The notes beneath the pieces were generated by a model. The model was given only the letters and a program-made list of their open reading frames with translations. It was not told the DNA's origin and did not search any database. Positions 62,473-64,000 of a stretch of 64,000 bases of DNA are shown here, one piece after another. The translations under genes and the position numbers were made by a program. The stretch is from positions 1,798,001 to 1,862,000 of the forward strand of contig CBDEVT010000001.1 of NCBI GenBank assembly GCA_965243825.1, written 5' to 3'. How positions within the stretch are numbered: position 1 is the first letter of the stretch; every line of letters begins with the position of its first letter. The stretch is from JAJCYX01 sp965243825 (GTDB taxonomy: Bacteria; Chloroflexota; Dehalococcoidia; Lucifugimonadales; Lucifugimonadaceae).

Positions 62473-63723
62473 CTACTCCTGAACCGATTCGTCAGTGATC
62501 ACGCTCCCACTTTCTTTCCCACGCGGAAGTCCCACCAGCAGGACTATCGGACTCGCCAGTAAAAACCACAGAGCCGCTTGCAGACCAATCGCACCTGCAA
62601 GTGCTCCGATTGCCAGTGGCATCGTGCTGCCGACAACACTTGCAACAGCGGTGACAGCAACCACACTTCCACTTCGTCCCGGTAGCTCCGAGTACAGGCG
62701 AGCCTGGAGAATCGAATACCAGCCAGCGTTCAGAAATCCAAGCAAACCGAGCAATATCAACTTCGGTCCTATTCCAGGGACTATCAGGAAAGCTGGGAAT
62801 ACGAGCGTGGTTAACAGTGCACTGACTCTCAGGTACGAGATCCCTGGAACGCGTTCCAACAGTGGAATCACCGCAAAGTCCCCTAACAGCCCGACCACCG
62901 TCCAGACGGTGACAGCCAACGCTGCCTGTGTAGGACTGGCGTCCACAACGTCGACGAAATAAAGTGCCAGAAAGCCGATCAACACCGCGTACATTAAATC
63001 GGCCAGCTCAAGCAGACCCAGCCAACGTAAAACCCGCCTTCGCCGAATCAATCTCACAGAAGCGATGAAGGCCGCCCTGAATGATTCTCGTTCTCTCTCC
63101 GCTGACGCTCCAACTTCTGGTAACCCAATTCTCGCCACCACAGCCGTGATTACCACAGCCAGAGTTCCAGCCGCGGCGAAGAGCACCCGCCAATCAACTC
63201 CGACCAACGCACCTCCGGCTACTGCCAGGGATCCGAGCACTACGCCGACAGAACCCGCGAAAGTCCAACGCGCCATGTTTTGTTCTCGTCGGGTGGGATC
63301 ACGGTCCATTAATGAGGCCTGTGACAGCGAAACGAAGGCTCCTGATGCTGGGTATAGAACGACTGTTGCCAGTAAGAGGACTGCAAACGAAGGGAATCCG
63401 GCGGTCACCAGGAGAGCGACTCCAAACAGGACTCCACCGAGGATGATCAGCTTTCGTCGGTGACCGATGTCGGCCAACACGCCGATAGCAATTTCAACGA
63501 CTGCCGAAGTGAAACCCGGGAGTGCGAAAATCAGACCAATCTGTACGTACGTCAGTGTGAGATCGTCTCTGAGCTGTGGCCATGCCGCTTCGCGTAATCC
63601 AAACGTGAACTCGTCTGTGAACTCGATGGTCAGTAGTACGAAAACAGCCGCAGGAGCGGTGAGAACCGCACGGTTTCTCAACAGGTGTGCACAATCGATA
63701 AGACGGAATATTTTGGACATCAA
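62473..63723 (-). CDS. MFS transporter, 12-helix
   Basis: A 416-residue major-facilitator protein with 12 predicted helices. GVLADIGHRRKLIILGGVLFG is the motif A loop, and QASLMDRDPTRREQNMARWTFAGSVGVVLGSLAV is the helix 4-5 region. No substrate-specific feature recognised. It is 52 bp upstream of the DHA2 exporter on the same strand, possibly one transcript. Confidence 0.9.
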   Translation of the reverse strand: MMSKIFRLIDCAHLLRNRAVLTAPAAVFVLLTIEFTDEFTFGLREAAWPQLRDDLTLTYVQIGLIFALPGFTSAVVEIAIGVLADIGHRRKLIILGGVLFGVALLVTAGFPSFAVLLLATVVLYPASGAFVSLSQASLMDRDPTRREQNMARWTFAGSVGVVLGSLAVAGGALVGVDWRVLFAAAGTLAVVITAVVARIGLPEVGASAERERESFRAAFIASVRLIRRRRVLRWLGLLELADLMYAVLIGFLALYFVDVVDASPTQAALAVTVWTVVGLLGDFAVIPLLERVPGISYLRVSALLTTLVFPAFLIVPGIGPKLILLGLLGFLNAGWYSILQARLYSELPGRSGSVVAVTAVASVVGSTMPLAIGALAGAIGLQAALWFLLASPIVLLVGLPRGKESGSVITDESVQE

Positions 63724-64000
63724 CCTCTCCAGTTCAATGAATCGAACTTCGTAGCGATTCAGTTATGGAGGGGCGCGTGATGCCTTCTGCTTAAGCCTGG
63801 TCTTTATCCGGACGCGCGAGCAACCGGCGTCCGAACCGGGCGCCTGATCAGGGAACCATGAAGGTCGACTGGATCAACAGGGAGGTTGGTCAGAAGCGAA
63901 AGTCATGATGGTTCAGTATGTCAGAAAGATCATCTCGAACCGTTAGTGCGCTTTGAACAGCGACTTATCGGTGACGGCTTCAATTAATGATTGGATGTAT
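63724..64000. other. Upstream region of MFS gene, no gene seen
   Basis: 277 bp to the end of the window. No open frame of credible length, RNA element or clear hairpin was recognised. Confidence 0.4.

Overview
The window is 64 kb of gene-dense bacterial chromosome with roughly even base composition. It has no insertion sequence, prophage, CRISPR array or rRNA. The best guess for the source is a marine Chloroflexota, SAR202/Dehalococcoidia-like. This is inference from a mix of features: a T-box-controlled isoleucyl-tRNA synthetase, a phosphatidylinositol pathway, a mycothiol-type MDMPI-family protein, a type II methionine aminopeptidase, a UGSC-family selenoprotein, frequent TTG/GTG starts, and many single-copy catabolic enzymes. 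The catabolic set includes amidohydrolases, a phytanoyl-CoA-type dioxygenase, a sulfatase, an RraA-like protein, an M81 peptidase and several 2-hydroxyacid dehydrogenases. No phylogenetic marker was compared.

Layout. 1-4.8 kb: a LolA-like envelope protein, then DUF2834 and ileS on the minus strand behind a T-box leader. 4.8-14 kb: oxidoreductases, ThpR, an ornithine cyclodeaminase/amidase pair, a PPOX flavoprotein, MetAP-II, an HpaI-type aldolase, PhyH, and a short leaderless cysteine-rich ORF with its own terminator. 14-22 kb: DUF362, an RRM protein, a two-lobed methyltransferase, a 2-hydroxyacid dehydrogenase, gamma-glutamyltransferase, a lipoprotein and a 3-hydroxyisobutyrate dehydrogenase-type enzyme. 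21.9-26.1 kb: a regulator, inositol-1-phosphate synthase, a PimA-like mannosyltransferase and a CDP-alcohol phosphatidyltransferase, which together form a phosphatidylinositol/mannoside module. 26-32 kb: a phosphodiesterase, a surface metallopeptidase, an amidohydrolase, then amtB-glnK with a clear terminator. 32.2-32.6 kb: tRNA-Trp, tRNA-Leu(GAG) and tRNA-Cys; tRNA-Leu(TAA) lies at 37.7 kb.

32.6-43 kb holds a CAP protein, an M24 peptidase homologue lacking one metal ligand, peroxiredoxin, MTA phosphorylase, an aldo/keto reductase, a palindrome-controlled micropeptide, a zinc-finger-like protein, a sulfatase and CinA. 43.4-46.9 kb is a thiol/redox patch: a glutaredoxin-like protein, a NifU-like CPEC protein, a gene with an in-frame TGA that is best read as selenocysteine, and a sarcosine-oxidase-like flavoenzyme. 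46.9-64 kb continues with DinB/MDMPI proteins, dehydrogenases, methyltransferase, DnaJ-like, RraA, MlrC, DUF899, SDR, APH and HAD enzymes, two epimerases and two MFS exporters.

The most notable items are the UGSC selenoprotein with a candidate SECIS hairpin, the leaderless polycysteine ORF with an attenuator-like layout, the 22-bp palindrome over the start of a Gly/Cys-rich micropeptide, and the ileS T-box.
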